A DNA stretch of 20,328 nt. Origin: a virus. Made by a program: the position numbers and the translations under genes. Below the pieces are notes generated by a model. The model searched no databases. It was not told where the DNA came from and saw nothing but the letters and a program-made list of their open reading frames with translations. How positions within the stretch are numbered: the first letter of the stretch is position 1; each line of letters opens with the position of its first letter. The stretch spans positions 1 through 20,328 of IMG/VR virus record IMGVR_UViG_3300042923_000831; one strand, written 5' to 3'. Positions 18,560-20,328 of this stretch are shown here, one piece after another.

Positions 18560-19521
18560 GACAGGGGGCGATTCTTGAACTCGTCGCGGACGGCGCCGGG
18601 GATCGCCGCGAACTCGTCGCGAAGACGCGACTCAACCTCGGCCGCTGCGTCCTCACCGAGGAGCGTGTCAACCTTCGCGTCGATGGAGCGGAGAACGACT
18701 TCCTGCGTCGGCCGTGAGCTTCCGTAGTCGAGGGTCGGGTTCGACGTGAGCTGACCCGACACCCACAGCCCATCCGCGGGCAGGGCGGCAATCTCAGCCG
18801 GACTGATACCACCGATGCCACCGAGCACGGCGTCAAGGTTCCCGTCTGTGACGTCGACACGCTTCACCGCGGCAGGGTTCGCCGCCATGAGGATGTTGAG
18901 CACGTTCTGGTTGGCGATGTGCTTCACGACGCCCGGCTGCACGGCGTAGTCGCCGCGGGCCGTGTTGCGAATGTATAGGGGCATGTCGGCCTCCTCCTCG
19001 ATGATTGGTTGGGTGCCCGGGAACGGTGTCGCGCCGGAGACAGCGGTGGAACCGCCGACGTAGCGTTCAAAGTCGAGCGTCGGTTCAAGCGGGTAGCGCC
19101 CAAACTGGTAGAAGCGCCCCGCCCACAGGGTCACGTGAACGTGTGGCCCCCCGGTGTTGGCCGGGATTCCGCTCAGCCCGGTCGCGCCGAAATACTCAGA
19201 CCCGTACCCGGACGCCCCGGAGTAACCGATGACATCTCCCCGCTTGACGCGTGTGCCCCTCGATGCGTTCGCGTAGCGCGACAGGTGCAGGTACCGGACC
19301 CGACGCCCATCGTTGAGATCAAGGGTGATGTAGCGCCCCGTCGCCGTGGCGAGCGTCCCGCCACGTTCGAAGATCACTCCGTCATCCGCCGCACGGATCG
19401 GTGTTCCGATAGGGCAGTAATAGTCGACACCAGCCTCACTTGAGGGTGTGGTGCGGCGGGTGTGCGCGTAGTACGTCGACACCCGGCCGGCCGTTGGGTC
19501 AACGGGACGCAAGTAAGCCAT
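18556..19521 (-). CDS. M23-family peptidase endolysin
   Basis: ATG 19521 with AGGAGG. The N-terminal 135 residues form an M23/LytM domain: SEAGVDYYCPIGTPIRAADDG (29-48), GRYITLDLNDGRRVRYLHLSR (62-82), GDVIGYSGASGYGS and GPHVHVTLW (126-134). Zinc ligands would be D33, H129 and E29 at the position usually held by His; H79 and H127 are catalytic. M23 enzymes cut cross-bridge or stem peptides of peptidoglycan. An unassigned C-terminal region (about 175-321, helical with ESRLRDEFAAIPGAVRDEF at the end) may target the wall. No signal peptide, consistent with holin-dependent release. Confidence 0.88.
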   Translation of the reverse strand: MAYLRPVDPTAGRVSTYYAHTRRTTPSSEAGVDYYCPIGTPIRAADDGVIFERGGTLATATGRYITLDLNDGRRVRYLHLSRYANASRGTRVKRGDVIGYSGASGYGSEYFGATGLSGIPANTGGPHVHVTLWAGRFYQFGRYPLEPTLDFERYVGGSTAVSGATPFPGTQPIIEEEADMPLYIRNTARGDYAVQPGVVKHIANQNVLNILMAANPAAVKRVDVTDGNLDAVLGGIGGISPAEIAALPADGLWVSGQLTSNPTLDYGSSRPTQEVVLRSIDAKVDTLLGEDAAAEVESRLRDEFAAIPGAVRDEFKNRPLS

Positions 19522-19550
19522 TCCGAACCTCCTATGTCGGGGGAGTTCGG

Positions 19551-19556
19551 TAGAAT
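19551..19556 (+). promoter_or_regulatory. -10-like TAGAAT upstream of the HNH gene
   Basis: TAGAAT on the plus strand, 80 nt before the HNH start, just before the leader hairpin. No -35 visible. Confidence 0.35.
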
Positions 19557-19562
19557 GGAAAC

Positions 19563-19598
19563 GGCCCCGGAGAGTGCGTCAACACTCAATCCGGAGCC
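19563..19598 (+). other. Leader hairpin before the HNH gene
   Basis: Nested arms: GGC/GCC, CCGG/CCGG and GAGTG/CACTC with a 6-nt loop. It would fold in the HNH leader about 40 nt before its ribosome site. No T-run; a regulatory or stabilising leader is likely. Confidence 0.5.
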
Positions 19599-19636
19599 TC
19601 ACCCAAGCAATCGACCTAACCGATTGGAGGGCTGCT

Positions 19637-20035
19637 ATGCAGTCTACAGAACAGTGGAAGCCCGTCGTTGGATACGAGGGCGTTTACGAGGTCTCAGATC
19701 ACGGACGGGTACGTGGGGTGGATCGGGTTATCCAAGACAGCGTCCGCGGTAACCTCCGCCGATTGAAGGCGCGTCTCCTGAAGGTCTCGCCACTGCCGAC
19801 TGGACATCTATACGTCAACCTCTGCCGCAACGGCAAAGCCACGTCGACGTACGTTCACCGGATGGTGTTGGAGGCGTTCGTTGGCCCTTCCCCGTCTGAC
19901 CATGAAGGATGCCATTGGGACGGCGATCCTTCTAACAACCATCTGGACAACCTCCGCTGGGGCACCCGATCAGACAACGTGCAAGACGCTATTCGCCACG
20001 GAACGTATCTTGGCGCACGGCGGCGACGCGTCTAG
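19637..20035 (+). CDS. NUMOD4-HNH homing-type endonuclease
   Basis: 132 aa. The N-terminus has the NUMOD4 signature WKPVVGYEGVYEVSDHGRVRG (7-27), then a linker, a strand pair HLYVNLCRNGKATSTYVHRMVLEAF with catalytic His, HEGCHWDGDPSNNHLDNLRWGTRSDN as the HNH core (CHWDGD, NNHLDNLRW) and a basic tail. Free-standing homing endonucleases cut intron-less or endonuclease-less relatives and spread by repair. ATG 19637 has GGAGGG. It is the only plus-strand gene among the minus-strand late genes, a sign of insertion. Confidence 0.92.
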   Translation: MQSTEQWKPVVGYEGVYEVSDHGRVRGVDRVIQDSVRGNLRRLKARLLKVSPLPTGHLYVNLCRNGKATSTYVHRMVLEAFVGPSPSDHEGCHWDGDPSNNHLDNLRWGTRSDNVQDAIRHGTYLGARRRRV

Positions 20036-20050
20036 GCGTCGGGTCACCGG

Positions 20051-20245
20051 TTACTTGCCGTCGATGATCTTGCGGATGGTGTTCGGTGCAAGCCCGGTGA
20101 ACGCGGCGAGCTCACGGATCGACGCATCGTCGTTCGCGGCTGCGGTGATCGCATCCCGGTACGCCCGGTCAGCACGCACCTTCGCAGCCTCAGCACGCCG
20201 TATCGCGGCCTGATGCTTCGCGGGAACGGTGCCCCTGACTGTCAC
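20051..20245 (-). CDS. Small HTH protein (64 aa), paralog of the 15878-16096 product
   Basis: GTG 20245 overlaps the previous stop as GTGA. A basic helical start is followed by YRDAITAAANDDASIRELAA and FTGLAPNTIRKIIDGK, an HTH aligning residue by residue with the integrase-operon regulator. Function unknown. Confidence 0.8.
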   Translation of the reverse strand: MTVRGTVPAKHQAAIRRAEAAKVRADRAYRDAITAAANDDASIRELAAFTGLAPNTIRKIIDGK

Positions 20246-20328
20246 TCGCCCAGTGTAGGGAACTCGTGCAGAGGGGCACCGCCCACCCAGTAGACGGTTC
20301 GACCGCACACGTCGGGTGACGTGCATTC
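20242..20328 (-). CDS. C-terminal end of an unknown protein, cut by the right edge
   Basis: An open frame from the edge to TGA at 20242 gives 28 residues, with CTSPDVCGRTVYWVGG then APLHEFPTLGE. The GTGA overlap with the next gene supports it. Two cysteines; no assignment possible. Confidence 0.6.
   Translation of the reverse strand, partial: ECTSPDVCGRTVYWVGGAPLHEFPTLGE

Noticed and set aside
20252-20257. Leaderless promoter TACACT before the GTG at 20245
   Set aside because: The hexamer lies inside the end of the upstream gene and the GTGA overlap explains translation by coupling.
1-20328. CRISPR array or insertion sequence
   Set aside because: No regularly spaced repeats with unique spacers and no transposase or terminal inverted repeats were seen.

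Overview
The window looks like the central part of a temperate tailed-phage genome (or intact prophage) of a high-GC actinobacterium. Signs are high GC, GTG and occasional TTG starts, dense ATGA/GTGA/TGATG gene overlaps, many tiny Cys-rich proteins, an M23 lysin, likely leaderless regulator mRNAs, and a tyrosine integrase beside a copy of a tRNA 3' end. Phage genes continue on both sides of the attachment site, so this reads as attP rather than attL/attR. The host genus cannot be fixed from the sequence alone; Microbacterium-, Gordonia- or Rhodococcus-like hosts are guesses.

Layout, right to left (the direction of most transcription). 20242-20328: end of an unknown gene. 20051-20245: small HTH protein. 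19637-20035: homing-type HNH endonuclease inserted on the opposite strand. 18012-19521: lysis cassette (M23 peptidase, one-TM protein, two-TM holin candidate, micro-ORF). 17957-18002: bidirectional terminator. 17471-17710: attP region with a tRNA-derived core and GCCACTAA arm-site candidates. 15134-17489 (+ strand): lysogeny arm with repressor, two small regulators or unknowns, and integrase. 14957-15133: divergent switch with an operator palindrome. 14511-14956: Cro-like protein and MerR/AlpA-type excisionase.

From about 14.5 kb to 1 the minus strand carries one long early gene array: many minis, two tRNA-like structures, a recombination block (RecE-like exonuclease, partner protein of 184 aa, HNH protein), a replisome-organizer-like protein, a multi-HTH protein, RusA-like resolvase, SSB, and a C5-cytosine methyltransferase. 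These are followed by a VUT/YhhQ-type queuosine-precursor transporter overlapping a DpdA/TGT-like deazaguanine transglycosylase, then a small DNA-binding protein and a DEDDy exonuclease running off the left edge, both behind their own promoter with an operator-like palindrome in the spacer.

How it fits together: repressor and Cro control a bidirectional switch, and integrase with excisionase acts at attP. The early operon supplies recombination, replication and two kinds of DNA modification (5mC and, by inference, a 7-deazaguanine made from imported host precursor). Most interesting are the salvage-type deazaguanine pair, a 10-bp motif (GATGTATCAG) present three times and only in intergenic or regulatory DNA, two tRNA-like RNAs of which one has an expanded anticodon domain, and leaderless promoters overlapping operators.
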